DNA of 64,000 bases, taken from the NCBI GenBank assembly GCA_963702705.1, contig CAVPDR010000006.1, forward strand, positions 330,276 through 394,275, read 5' to 3'. The position numbers and the translations under genes are program-made. The stretch comes from VRUE01 sp963702705. GTDB lineage: Bacteria > Actinomycetota > Thermoleophilia > Solirubrobacterales > 70-9. Under the pieces are notes generated by a model. The model was not told where the DNA came from and searched no databases. It saw nothing but the letters and a program-made list of their open reading frames with translations. Positions 17,568 through 28,066 of this stretch are shown here, piece after piece. The number at the start of each line of letters is the position of its first letter. Within the stretch, counting starts at the first letter, position 1.

Positions 17568-18491
17568 GTGCGGATCGGAGCAGAGGCTTCGGCGGTTGTC
17601 GGCGAGACGCCGATGGTCGCCCTGCGGGGGCTTGGCGAGGGACTTGCCGGCGAGGTCTGCGCCAAGCTCGAGTACTTCAACCCCGGCGGCTCGGTCAAGG
17701 ACCGGATCGGGGTGGCGATGATCGACGCCGCCGAGGAAGAGGGGCTGGTCAAGCCGGGGCGATCGGTGATCGTCGAGCCGACCAGCGGCAACACCGGGAT
17801 CGCGCTGGCGATGGTCTGCGCGGCGCGGGGCTATGAGCTGATCCTCACCCTGCCCGAGGGGATGAGCCGCGAGCGGGCTAAGCTCTTGCGGGCCTATGGC
17901 GCCGAAGTGCGGGAGACGCCCTCGCTCGGCGGGATGACCGAGGCGGTCGAGCTGGCCGAGGAGATCTGCGAGCAGCGCAAGGGCTTCATGCCACAGCAGT
18001 TCTCCAACCCGGCCAACCCCGCCGTGCACCGGCGGACGACGGCGGAGGAGATCTGGCGCGACACCGACGGTCAGGTCGGCGCCTTCGTCGCCGGAGTCGG
18101 CACCGGCGGGACGATCACCGGCGTCGGCCAGATGCTGAAGGAACGTGCTCCCGACGCGCTTGTCGTCGCGGTCGAGCCGGCCGCCTCGCCCGTCCTCTCG
18201 GGCGGCATCCCGGGCCCGCACAAGATCCAGGGGATCGGCGCCGGCTTCGTCCCCGCGGTGCTCGACCGCTCCGTGATCGACGAGATCGTCTCGGTCTCCG
18301 ATGAGGATGCGCTCGAGACCGCCCGGCTCACGGCAAAGCGCGAGGGCGTGCTCGCCGGCATCTCCGCCGGGGCGAACATCAGGGCCGCCCTCGAGGTGGC
18401 CGCGCGGCCCGAGATGGCCGGCAAGAGGGTGGTGACGATCGTCTGCGACTCGGGCGAGCGTTACGTGTCCCTACCCTTCTTCTCACCATGA
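17568..18491 (+). CDS. cysK: Cysteine synthase (O-acetylserine sulfhydrylase)
   Basis: This PLP enzyme makes cysteine from O-acetylserine and sulfide. From the GTG at 17568 it is 307 residues. The PLP lysine is Lys44 in GGSVKDRIG; the substrate loop is PTSGNTGIAL; the phosphate loop is GTGGTITG. I chose 17568 because TACGCT lies 6 nt upstream and the fold begins there; an in-frame TTG at 17538 would add 10 unconserved residues. Its stop overlaps cysE by 4 bp, and the two enzymes form the cysteine synthase complex in other bacteria. Confidence 0.94.
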   Translation: MRIGAEASAVVGETPMVALRGLGEGLAGEVCAKLEYFNPGGSVKDRIGVAMIDAAEEEGLVKPGRSVIVEPTSGNTGIALAMVCAARGYELILTLPEGMSRERAKLLRAYGAEVRETPSLGGMTEAVELAEEICEQRKGFMPQQFSNPANPAVHRRTTAEEIWRDTDGQVGAFVAGVGTGGTITGVGQMLKERAPDALVVAVEPAASPVLSGGIPGPHKIQGIGAGFVPAVLDRSVIDEIVSVSDEDALETARLTAKREGVLAGISAGANIRAALEVAARPEMAGKRVVTIVCDSGERYVSLPFFSP

Positions 18492-19216
18492 GTCGCTGGA
18501 AGAGGCTGGTTTCGGAGGTGCGCGCGGACGTCGCCGCGGCGCGCGACCGCGACCCTGCGGCACAGGGGGTGTCGACGCTGGAGATCCTCGGCAGCTGGGC
18601 CGGCGTGCAGGCGCTGCTCGCCCATCGCTTCGCCCACGCGCTCTGCCAGGCCGGCGTGCCGTTCGTTCCGCGTTCGATCGCCTACCTGACCAGGGCGATC
18701 ACGGGGGTCGAGATTCACCCCGCGGCGAAGATCGGCCGCGAGTTCTTCATCGACCACGGTTCCGGCGTGGTGATCGGCGAGACGGCCGAGATCGGCGAGC
18801 GCGTGACCCTCTATCAAGGGGTGACGCTGGGCGGCACCGGCTTTCAGCGCGGAAAGCGCCACCCGACCCTCGGCGACAACGTCACCGTCGGCTCCGGCGC
18901 CAAGCTGCTCGGGCCGATCGCCGTCGGCGACGGCGCCAAGGTCGGCGCCAACACCGTCGTCGTCGAGGATGTGCCGCCGCACGCGACCGTGGTCGGCAAC
19001 CCCGGCCACCCGGTCAAAGTCGACGGCAAACGGGTCGAAGGGCCCGACGCCGACTGGATCCACCTGCCCGATCCGATCGCCGAGGCGATCAAGTCGCTCT
19101 CACAGCGGATCGGCGAGCTCGAGCAGCGCCTGGCCGAGCTCGACGGCGCGGCGCCCCCCGGCGGCGCGGCGGCGGAGCTGCGTGAGCGCACCGGCCGTTC
19201 GTCGGCCGGCGGCTGA
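18488..19216 (+). CDS. cysE: Serine O-acetyltransferase
   Basis: This 242-residue left-handed beta-helix acetyltransferase makes O-acetylserine for CysK. It has an N-terminal helical region, then hexapeptide repeats (EIHPAAKIG, FFIDHGSGVVIGETAEIG, VTLYQGVTLGGTG) with the conserved catalytic DHG. The C-terminal tail has a helix (IAEAIKSLSQRIGELEQRLAEL) and a disordered end, longer than the short CysK-docking tail ending in Ile. ATGA overlap with cysK. Confidence 0.94.
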   Translation: MSRWKRLVSEVRADVAAARDRDPAAQGVSTLEILGSWAGVQALLAHRFAHALCQAGVPFVPRSIAYLTRAITGVEIHPAAKIGREFFIDHGSGVVIGETAEIGERVTLYQGVTLGGTGFQRGKRHPTLGDNVTVGSGAKLLGPIAVGDGAKVGANTVVVEDVPPHATVVGNPGHPVKVDGKRVEGPDADWIHLPDPIAEAIKSLSQRIGELEQRLAELDGAAPPGGAAAELRERTGRSSAGG

Positions 19217-19268
19217 TGTAGCCTGCCGCCGACCCTTCCTCGCCGGCCTCTCCTCGAAAGGATCTCCC

Positions 19269-19856
19269 GTGCTCGAGCGCTGTCTCGCCCTCGCTTGCCT
19301 GCTGGTCGTCTCCGCCCTCACACTCACCGCCTGCGGCGGCGGCAAGAGCGACGAATCCCAGATCGAGGAAGCGGTTGAAACATCAGCGACGAGCACCGAT
19401 CCGGCCGATTGCAAGAAGTTCTCGACCCAGCACTTCATGGAACAGACCACCAAGTCCATCGGCTCCGAAGCCGTCGAATCCTGCGAAGAACAGGCGTCCA
19501 AAAGCGAAGGCGTCGAAACGGCCACCGTTTCGAGCGTCGAGATAGATGGATCTGAAGCCACCGCCGATGCGGCGTTGGGCGGTGGCACCTTCGATGGTCA
19601 GGAGGTTGAAGTCGCCCTGGTCAAGGACGGCGACCAATGGAAGCTGAACGAAATCGCTGGCTTCACGAAGTTCGATCCGAGCAAAGTGATCGAAGCATTC
19701 GAAAAAGAATTCTCCGAACCCTCCAGCGAAGTCAGCAAGAGCCAGGCCGCCTGCGTGACCGGCGCCTTTGAAAAAGCCGCGAAGGGCGAATTTGAAGCGG
19801 CCCTGCTCAGCCCCTCAACCGACGGCTTCGAAGAAATCGCCGGGAGCTGCTTCTAG
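19269..19856 (+). CDS. Putative lipoprotein of unknown function
   Basis: This 195-residue exported protein has a signal peptide and lipobox LTAC (Cys22). GGGKSDES follows, and then an acidic domain with four further Cys. Residues about 95-130 (ATADAALGGGTFDGQEVEVALVKDGDQWKLNEI) resemble the DUF4878/lumazine-binding-like folds of small actinobacterial lipoproteins; this is inference. The GTG start has an AAAGGA Shine-Dalgarno element. Downstream of cysE by 52 nt. Confidence 0.8.
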   Translation: MLERCLALACLLVVSALTLTACGGGKSDESQIEEAVETSATSTDPADCKKFSTQHFMEQTTKSIGSEAVESCEEQASKSEGVETATVSSVEIDGSEATADAALGGGTFDGQEVEVALVKDGDQWKLNEIAGFTKFDPSKVIEAFEKEFSEPSSEVSKSQAACVTGAFEKAAKGEFEAALLSPSTDGFEEIAGSCF

Positions 19857-19886
19857 CAACCGGCCGTCGCCCGCCGAGCCCCTGGC

Positions 19887-19892
19887 TATGCT
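19887..19892 (+). promoter_or_regulatory. Putative leaderless promoter -10 box for pcrA
   Basis: TATGCT ends 6 nt before the GTG at 19899; there is no Shine-Dalgarno sequence. Confidence 0.45.
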
Positions 19893-19898
19893 CGGCGG

Positions 19899-22160
<2,262 letters not shown>

Positions 22161-22162
22161 GG

Positions 22163-23011
22163 ATGCCGGCGCGGATCATCGACGGCAAAGCCGTTGCGGC
22201 GGAGGTCAGGTCCCGGGTCGCCGGCGAAGTCGCCTCGTTCGAGGCCGAGCACGGCCGCGCACCGCTGCTCGTCACCGTGATCGTCGGCGACGACCCCGCC
22301 TCCGAGGTCTACGTAAGGAACAAGCACCGAGCCTGCGGCGAAGTCGGGATGCGCTCTCTTCACCATGGTCTGCCCGCCGAGACGACCGAGAACGAGCTGC
22401 TCGAGCTGGTCGGGGAACTGGGCCTCGATCACGATGTCGACGGCATCCTCGTCCAGCTTCCCGTCCCCGACCACATCGACCCCGACCGGGTTGTCGCCGC
22501 GCTCGACCCGGCCAAGGACGTCGACGGGCTGACGCCGGTCAACGCGGGTTTGCTTGCCCATGGCATGCCGGGTCTGGTCTCCTGCACGCCGGCCGGGGTG
22601 ATGGAGCTCCTTGCTCACGAGGGGGTCGAGCTGGAGGGTGCCGAGGCGGTCGTGGTCGGGCGCTCGAAGCTGGTCGGGGTGCCGGTGGCGCGGTTGCTGC
22701 TGGGGGCGAACGCGACGGTGACCAGCTGCCACTCGCGGACCCGCGACCTGGCAGCCGCCTGTCGACGCGCCGACGTCCTCGTCGCTGCGGTCGGCGTGCC
22801 GCGTCTGCTTGGTGCTGACGCCGTCAAGCCCGGCGCGGTCGTGATCGACGTCGGCGTCAACCGCAGCGAGGACGGCCTGGTCGGCGACGTCGATTTCGAG
22901 GCCGCGGCCGAGGTCGCTTCGTCGATCACGCCGGTGCCGGGCGGGGTGGGGCCGATGACGATCGCGATGCTGCTCGTCAATACGTTGGCTGCCGCCCGGG
23001 CGCGGGTGTAA
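22163..23011 (+). CDS. folD: Bifunctional methylenetetrahydrofolate dehydrogenase/cyclohydrolase
   Basis: This 282-residue FolD interconverts methylene-, methenyl- and 10-formyl-tetrahydrofolate with NADP. The catalytic lysine is in SEVYVRNKHRAC. Other motifs are DGILVQLPVPDHID, VVGRSKLVGVPVA and PVPGGVGPMTIAML. It begins 2 nt after the pcrA stop with a GGAGG Shine-Dalgarno element, so it is co-transcribed with pcrA. Confidence 0.96.
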   Translation: MPARIIDGKAVAAEVRSRVAGEVASFEAEHGRAPLLVTVIVGDDPASEVYVRNKHRACGEVGMRSLHHGLPAETTENELLELVGELGLDHDVDGILVQLPVPDHIDPDRVVAALDPAKDVDGLTPVNAGLLAHGMPGLVSCTPAGVMELLAHEGVELEGAEAVVVGRSKLVGVPVARLLLGANATVTSCHSRTRDLAAACRRADVLVAAVGVPRLLGADAVKPGAVVIDVGVNRSEDGLVGDVDFEAAAEVASSITPVPGGVGPMTIAMLLVNTLAAARARV

Positions 23012-23049
23012 TGTCGCGCCGACCCCTAGCTCGACCGGAGGATTGATCG

Positions 23050-23664
23050 ATGGAGCATCTGGACAAGCTCAGCCCGGGAGAGAAGATCGCCGGCGCCTCG
23101 GCGATCGCGCTCTTCGTTTTCATGTTCTTCAACTGGTTCGGGGCCGAAGTCTCCGGTGTCAGCGGCTTCTCCGGCAGCATCGCCGGCGATGCCGGCAATG
23201 CCTGGGACACGCTCGACTTCATCCCGATCGTGCTCTTGGTCGCGGTCATCGCGGCGCTGGTGATGGCGAGCCTGCGCCTCGCCGATTCGGCCTATGAGCC
23301 GCCTGTTCCGATGAGCACCATCGTCACCGTCCTCGGCGTGATCTCGGTGTTGCTGATCCTCTTCCGAATCATCGATCCGCCGACGTTCGCCAGCTTCGGC
23401 GGGGTCTCCGTCGACGCGACGCTCAGTCTCGGCATCTTCCTCGGTCTGATCGCGGCGGGAGGGATCGCCTACGGCGGCTACAGCACGATGCGCGAAGAAG
23501 GAATCACCTTCGGCGATGCGGCCGATCGTCTCTCGCAGGGCGGTTCAACGCCGCCGCCTTCGCCGCCCTCCACTCAGATGCCGCCGCCTCCGCCGCAGCA
23601 ACCCTCTTCCCAGGCGCCTCCGCCGCCTCCCAGTTCTCCGTCGCCCCCGCCGCCAAGCAACTGA
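23050..23664 (+). CDS. Four-helix membrane protein with a Pro-rich C-terminal tail
   Basis: This 204-residue protein has four hydrophobic helices (about 15-32, 57-75, 88-106, 127-143) with a Gly/Ser-rich first loop. A cytosolic tail of about 40 residues is nearly all Pro, Ser and Gln (PPPSPPSTQMPPPPPQQ). The architecture resembles actinobacterial membrane proteins with disordered Pro tails. Strong GGAGG Shine-Dalgarno element. Function unknown. Confidence 0.75.
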   Translation: MEHLDKLSPGEKIAGASAIALFVFMFFNWFGAEVSGVSGFSGSIAGDAGNAWDTLDFIPIVLLVAVIAALVMASLRLADSAYEPPVPMSTIVTVLGVISVLLILFRIIDPPTFASFGGVSVDATLSLGIFLGLIAAGGIAYGGYSTMREEGITFGDAADRLSQGGSTPPPSPPSTQMPPPPPQQPSSQAPPPPPSSPSPPPPSN

Positions 23665-23713
23665 TTCAGGCGTAGGGGCGTCCGGCAACCCTGTCAAAAC
23701 GCGCGGATTGGGG

Positions 23714-23789
23714 GAGCCACGGGTGACCCCTCCCAAAACACTCAAGAGCGGCTCCTGCCGCTCGTTTTGGGAGGGGTCACCCGTGGCTC
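23714..23789. repeat. Long palindrome A between convergent genes
   Basis: The 26-bp arms 23714-23739 and 23764-23789 are perfect reverse complements. An inner GAGCGG-CTCCTG-CCGCTC hairpin (23746-23763) extends the stem after a 6-nt bulge. The right arm contains the stop codon of the GMC oxidoreductase gene. It probably works as a bidirectional terminator, but the arms are far longer than in usual terminators. Confidence 0.8.
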
Positions 23790-25642
23790 TTTCGCGCCAG
23801 CTCATCTGCGATCTGTTTGGCGAAGGCGATCACCGTCATCATCGGGTTGACTCCGACCGAGGTGGGGAAGAGGGATGCGTCCGCGATGTAGAGGTCGTCA
23901 GTGCCGTGGACCGAACCGTCGGATGCGCAGACGCCCTGAGCTTCAGGAGCTATCCGGGCGGTGCCCATCGGGTGGAAGGCCTCAAGCCGCAGTTCACTTG
24001 GCCTGAAGCGGGTTACCTCGAAGTCGGCAAGCTTGTCCGGCGTGAGCTTGCTGACCCGGGCGATGTTGGGGTAGACCTCGGTTGCGCCGGCGGCGAAGTG
24101 GACTTCGGCGGCTCGGGCTATGCCATGGGTGAGGCGGCCCGCATCGGCCTTGGTGAGCTTGTAGGAGGTTCGTAGGGAGCCGTCGTTTGCAAGACGAACC
24201 CGGCCTTGGGACTCGTCTGAGAGGTGGACGCCGATCGAGCCGATGTGGCCGAAGTCGAGCATTGCTCGTTGGTGCTCGCGGCCCGTGCCCTGCAGCCAGC
24301 CGCCGCCGAAGGCGAGGGGAGTGAAGGTTGCCTCGAGCAGGAGGCGCTGGGGCTCCCACTGGTCGATGTAGTAGCTCTGCATCACGCCGTCCCAGCCACG
24401 GACCTCCTCGTCGTAGCGGGCGCCGACCCAGCAGGCGGGGTGGATGTGCAGGTTGCGGCCGGCCTGGCGCCCGCCGAGGCCGGAGCGCAGCAGTAGCTCG
24501 GGCGTGCCCAGGGCGCCGCCGGCGACGATCGTCGCGAGGCGGGCGCGGACCTCGTAGGGCCGACGGGCCTCAAACGTCCAAATAGTGGACGTTTGAGGCC
24601 CGTCGGCGGCGGTGAGACAGCTGACCCCAATGGCGCGGCCGTGTTCGATCAGGATCTGGCGCGCTTCGACTCCGGAGCGCAGGCGGGCACCGGCGGCCAC
24701 CGCTCTCGGCAGGTAGCTGACGTGCATGCCGCGCTTGGCGTCGATCTCGCAGCCGAAGGGGCAGGAGCTGCACTGGACGCAGTTGCCGGCGTTGCGCGAG
24801 ATCGGTCCGCCGGAGGCGCCGAGAGCCGCCGCGCCCTCCATCGCCAGCTGGCCGTTGCGACCCATCCGCTCGGGGTCGAGCGGGGTCACTCGGAGGAAAT
24901 CCTCCGCCTCGGCGAAGTTGGGGTCGAGCTCGCCGCTCCACTCGATGCCGAAGCGGTCGCGCCAGTCATCCAGCACCGGCCGTGGCGCGCGGAAGCAGGT
25001 GCCCGAGTTGACCACCGTCGTGCCGCCCACGGTGCGCCCGACCGGGATCGGTATCTGCGGCCGGCCCGCGGCGATCGTCAGGCCCCCGTCACGGTAGAGC
25101 GACGCGATCGCCTCGAGCGGATCCTCGGGGTAGCTCTCGCGGTCGAAGCTCCGGCCGGCCTCGAGCATGATCACGTCGAGACCGGCCTCGGCCAGGGTCG
25201 CCGCGGCGACGGCCCCGCCTGCTCCGGAGCCGACGATGACGACGTCGCATTCCTCGCCGTCGCCCACGGCGGCGGTATCGCCGAGCGGGCCGCGGGGCTC
25301 AGGTCGCGAGCTGTCGACGAGGCGGCAGCTTGCCTCGAAGCCGATCCGCTCTTCCACCTGGGGTGAGACGGCGTAGCCAAGCGTCGCGAAGACCTTGCCC
25401 ATCAGCAGCAGCTCGTGGTGGATGCCGAGGCGCGAGCCGTTCATGTGGCGCAGGAAGTCCTCCCGCGCGGCGAGGTCGAGCCGGCTGAAGCGCCAGGGGA
25501 AGGGCAGCAGCTCGAAGGCGCGCAGGCCGAGCCGGATCCGCGAGAGCGCCCGGGGTGAGAGCGAAGAGAGGAAGCCAGCCACCGGCCCTGAGACGTCGAC
25601 CTCTCGCTCCGCTGCCGGCAGGCCGTCGAGCGCGGGCGCCAT
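23777..25642 (-). CDS. GMC-family FAD-dependent oxidoreductase
   Basis: This protein of about 621 residues oxidises an alcohol or sterol-type substrate using FAD. It has an N-terminal helical region like gluconate-dehydrogenase gamma subunits and a Rossmann FAD site VVIVGSGAGGAVAAA (134-148). A Cys cluster follows (CVQCSSCPFGC), and the C-terminal GMC box has FHPMGTARI and NPMMTVIAFA. The coding similarity extends upstream to about 25697 (LSAAEQRTLGAICEA) without any ATG, GTG or TTG, so the true start is uncertain. A palindrome (24559-24607) inserts a tract containing GPQTSTIWTFEARRP. Substrate unknown. Confidence 0.85.
   Translation of the reverse strand: MAPALDGLPAAEREVDVSGPVAGFLSSLSPRALSRIRLGLRAFELLPFPWRFSRLDLAAREDFLRHMNGSRLGIHHELLLMGKVFATLGYAVSPQVEERIGFEASCRLVDSSRPEPRGPLGDTAAVGDGEECDVVIVGSGAGGAVAAATLAEAGLDVIMLEAGRSFDRESYPEDPLEAIASLYRDGGLTIAAGRPQIPIPVGRTVGGTTVVNSGTCFRAPRPVLDDWRDRFGIEWSGELDPNFAEAEDFLRVTPLDPERMGRNGQLAMEGAAALGASGGPISRNAGNCVQCSSCPFGCEIDAKRGMHVSYLPRAVAAGARLRSGVEARQILIEHGRAIGVSCLTAADGPQTSTIWTFEARRPYEVRARLATIVAGGALGTPELLLRSGLGGRQAGRNLHIHPACWVGARYDEEVRGWDGVMQSYYIDQWEPQRLLLEATFTPLAFGGGWLQGTGREHQRAMLDFGHIGSIGVHLSDESQGRVRLANDGSLRTSYKLTKADAGRLTHGIARAAEVHFAAGATEVYPNIARVSKLTPDKLADFEVTRFRPSELRLEAFHPMGTARIAPEAQGVCASDGSVHGTDDLYIADASLFPTSVGVNPMMTVIAFAKQIADELARKSHG
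24559..24607. repeat. Perfect palindrome B inside the GMC oxidoreductase gene
   Basis: The 22-bp arms 24559-24580 and 24586-24607 are exact reverse complements around an AATAG loop. The whole structure is read in frame within the coding sequence, in a surface-type segment between two conserved FAD-domain blocks. Confidence 0.8.
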
Positions 25643-25702
25643 CGCCTCGCAGATCGCTCCCAGGGTGCGCTGCTCGGCGGCGGAGAGTCCCGGCGGGCGC
25701 TT

Positions 25703-26146
25703 TCAGCCGGGGGCCGTAGGCCGGTCGACCCGGCCGGCCAACGACCAGAGCCAGAGCGTCAGCAGCGCCAGGAAGCCGTCGACGAGGAAGTTGAGCAGGT
25801 AGATGAAGACGTCGGAGTCGAAGAGGTAGAAGCCGAGCGAGCCGAGCGAGGAGGCGGTCTTGCCGGCGGCGAGCAGGAGCAGCAGCGGCCGGTAACGGAC
25901 CACGTCCGCCTGGGCGATGAGGCAGATCCCGGTGATCAGGACCATGTAGGCGAAGGCGAGCGCCAACCAGAGCTGCTCCTCGGTGTGCGGCGCGCGGGTG
26001 AAGGTTCCGAGCGAATCGCCCAGGTCGGAGATGACGTTGCCGACGCCGTTGGGGGCGGCGATGAAGAGGATGCCGACGACCGCGAAGCTGACCGCGAGCA
26101 GGCGCAGGCTGAGGACTACGAACTTCTCTGCTGTCTCTCCCCGCAT
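25703..26146 (-). CDS. Four-helix membrane protein of unknown function
   Basis: This 147-residue integral membrane protein has about four hydrophobic segments (10-33, 59-80, 85-107, 113-135) and a short basic C-terminus. It lies 60 nt upstream of the GMC oxidoreductase in the same frame and probably shares its transcript. A TAGAGT box on the minus strand lies 9 nt before the ATG. I do not recognise the family. Confidence 0.7.
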   Translation of the reverse strand: MRGETAEKFVVLSLRLLAVSFAVVGILFIAAPNGVGNVISDLGDSLGTFTRAPHTEEQLWLALAFAYMVLITGICLIAQADVVRYRPLLLLLAAGKTASSLGSLGFYLFDSDVFIYLLNFLVDGFLALLTLWLWSLAGRVDRPTAPG

Positions 26147-26185
26147 TGCGGCGGGACTCTAACTGGCTGCGTGGCCAGGTGGTTG

Positions 26186-26302
26186 AGGCGTGGCGTGGGC
26201 AGGGGGTTCCGCTTAACTTTTCGATCGAGAGTGGCCTGCTGGCGCCGCAGGGTGGACGCCGAAAAAGTACGAGACGCTCCACCCCCTGCCCACGCCACGC
26301 CT
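26186..26302. repeat. Long inverted repeat C in a divergent promoter region
   Basis: The 22-bp arms 26186-26207 and 26281-26302 are perfect reverse complements separated by 73 nt. The element lies between the -10-like boxes of the two divergent genes (TAGAGT on minus at 26156-26161, TAGAAT on plus at 26321-26326). It is therefore not in a terminator position. Confidence 0.75.
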
Positions 26303-26320
26303 TGATCCGGAGACGGCACC

Positions 26321-26326
26321 TAGAAT
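26321..26326 (+). promoter_or_regulatory. Putative leaderless promoter -10 box for gatCAB
   Basis: TAGAAT ends 7 nt before the GTG start at 26334; no Shine-Dalgarno sequence is present. Confidence 0.55.
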
Positions 26327-26333
26327 CCCGCGC

Positions 26334-26621
26334 GTGATCGAGCGAGAGCAGGTATTGCACGTTGCGAAACTGGCTCGCCTGGGCCTCAGTGAGGCGGAGG
26401 TTGAGACTATGACCGGGGAGCTTTCGGGGATCCTCGAGCACGTCGATCGCATTGCCGCGCTTGACCTTGAGGGTGTTGCGCCGACTTCGCACGTTGTTGA
26501 GCTTGAGAACGTGCTGCGGGCCGACGTTCCTCATAAGAGCCTGGCGCAGGACGTCGCGCTGGCTTCGGCCCCTGACCCCGTTGACGGCGCCTTCCGCGTC
26601 CCCTCGCCGCAGGCCGAGTAG
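26334..26621 (+). CDS. gatC: Asp-tRNA(Asn)/Glu-tRNA(Gln) amidotransferase subunit C
   Basis: This 95-residue GatC is the small subunit that stabilises GatA in the tRNA-dependent amidotransferase. It shows the family pattern VLHVAKLARLGLSEAEVE, LEHVDRIAALDLEGVAPTSH and LRADVPHKSL. The gene is first in gatCAB and its stop overlaps the gatA GTG by one base. Confidence 0.95.
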   Translation: MIEREQVLHVAKLARLGLSEAEVETMTGELSGILEHVDRIAALDLEGVAPTSHVVELENVLRADVPHKSLAQDVALASAPDPVDGAFRVPSPQAE

Positions 26622-28066
26622 TGGCGGGCATGCTTGAGCTGACGGTCGTGCAGGCCCATGAGGCGATGAGCGCAGGCGAGCTTGACGCCGCCGAGTACGC
26701 CGAGGCTTGGAAGGAAGTCGCAGCCGGGGATGAGCTGAACGCCTACCTCTGGCGCGAGGAGAACGGCGACGGTGCGGCAATAGCGGTTGAGCGACCCAGC
26801 ATCGCGCCGGTCGCCGTGAAGGACATCTTTTGCACCGAGGGCGTGCCGACCACGGCTGGGTCGCGAATTCTCGAGGGGTACCGGCCGCCCTACACCGCGG
26901 CGGCTGTGCGGAGGTTGATCGAGGCAGGGGCGCCGATCCTCGGCAAGACCAACATGGACGAGTTCGCGATGGGCTCGTCGAACGAGAACTCCGCCTACGG
27001 GCCGGTGCTCAACCCCTGGGACCGCAGCCGCGTGCCCGGCGGCTCCTCCGGCGGCTCGGCGGCGGTCGTCGCCGGCGGCCTGGCACCCTGGGCGATCGGC
27101 ACCGACACCGGCGGCTCAATTCGCCAGCCCGCCGCGCTCTGCGGGATCGTCGGCCTCAAGCCGACCTACGGCGCGATCTCGCGCTACGGGATGATCGCCT
27201 TTGCCTCCTCACTGGATCAGTGCGGGCCGTTTACCCGCGATGTCAGTGATGCGGCTCTGCTGCTGGCAATTTTGCAAGGGCGGGATCCTTGTGACTCGAC
27301 CTCGGTCGGGATTCCGGGGAGCGTGCGCCTTCCCGACCTGACATCCCTCGCCGGGCTGCGATTCGGTGTGCCAGACATGCTCGATCGCCACATTTTTGAC
27401 GCTGGCGTGCGCGAGAGCTTCGAAGGCACCCTGGCGACGATCAAGGAGCTGGGCGGTGAGATAGCCCAGATATCACTGCCGACTGCCGACCACGGAATCT
27501 CCGCCTACTACGTGATCGCCCCCGCGGAGGCCTCGTCGAATCTGGCTCGTTACGACGGAGTCCGTTACGGGATGCGCGCCGACAGCGAAGGCGACCTGAT
27601 CGAGATGTACGAGAAGACTCGCGCGGAGGGGTTCGGCCCGGAGGTGAAGCGCCGGATCATGCTCGGCACCTACGCGCTCTCCTCCGGCTATTACGACGCT
27701 TACTACGGCCAAGCCCAGAAGGTGCGGACGAAGATCGCCGAGGACTTCCAAACCGCCTTCTCCAGCGTTGACTTCGTTGTCACGCCGACGTCGCCCTCGG
27801 TTGCCTTCCGCTTGGAGGAGAAGACGGCCGACCCATTCTCGATGTACCTCAATGATTTCTTCACCGTGCCGATGAGCCTCGCCGGCATCCCGGCGATCTC
27901 AATCCCTGCCGGGTTGGCAGAGCCAAATGGAGGCGGCCCGCAACTCCCGGTCGGCTTCCAGATCGCGGCGCCCGCCTTCGCCGAGCAGAAGCTGCTCGAT
28001 GCCGCCTACGCGCTCGAGCAGGCGATCGGCTTCGACGCCCGGCCAGAGGGGGTCCCCGGTGGCTGA
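26621..28066 (+). CDS. gatA: Asp-tRNA(Asn)/Glu-tRNA(Gln) amidotransferase subunit A
   Basis: This 481-residue amidase-signature subunit hydrolyses glutamine and delivers ammonia to GatB. The catalytic triad is visible: Lys67 (VAVKDIF), Ser142 in GGSSGGSAA and the nucleophile Ser166 in GTDTGGSIRQPA. The GTG start overlaps the gatC stop; an ATG three codons later is an alternative. Confidence 0.97.
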   Translation: MAGMLELTVVQAHEAMSAGELDAAEYAEAWKEVAAGDELNAYLWREENGDGAAIAVERPSIAPVAVKDIFCTEGVPTTAGSRILEGYRPPYTAAAVRRLIEAGAPILGKTNMDEFAMGSSNENSAYGPVLNPWDRSRVPGGSSGGSAAVVAGGLAPWAIGTDTGGSIRQPAALCGIVGLKPTYGAISRYGMIAFASSLDQCGPFTRDVSDAALLLAILQGRDPCDSTSVGIPGSVRLPDLTSLAGLRFGVPDMLDRHIFDAGVRESFEGTLATIKELGGEIAQISLPTADHGISAYYVIAPAEASSNLARYDGVRYGMRADSEGDLIEMYEKTRAEGFGPEVKRRIMLGTYALSSGYYDAYYGQAQKVRTKIAEDFQTAFSSVDFVVTPTSPSVAFRLEEKTADPFSMYLNDFFTVPMSLAGIPAISIPAGLAEPNGGGPQLPVGFQIAAPAFAEQKLLDAAYALEQAIGFDARPEGVPGG

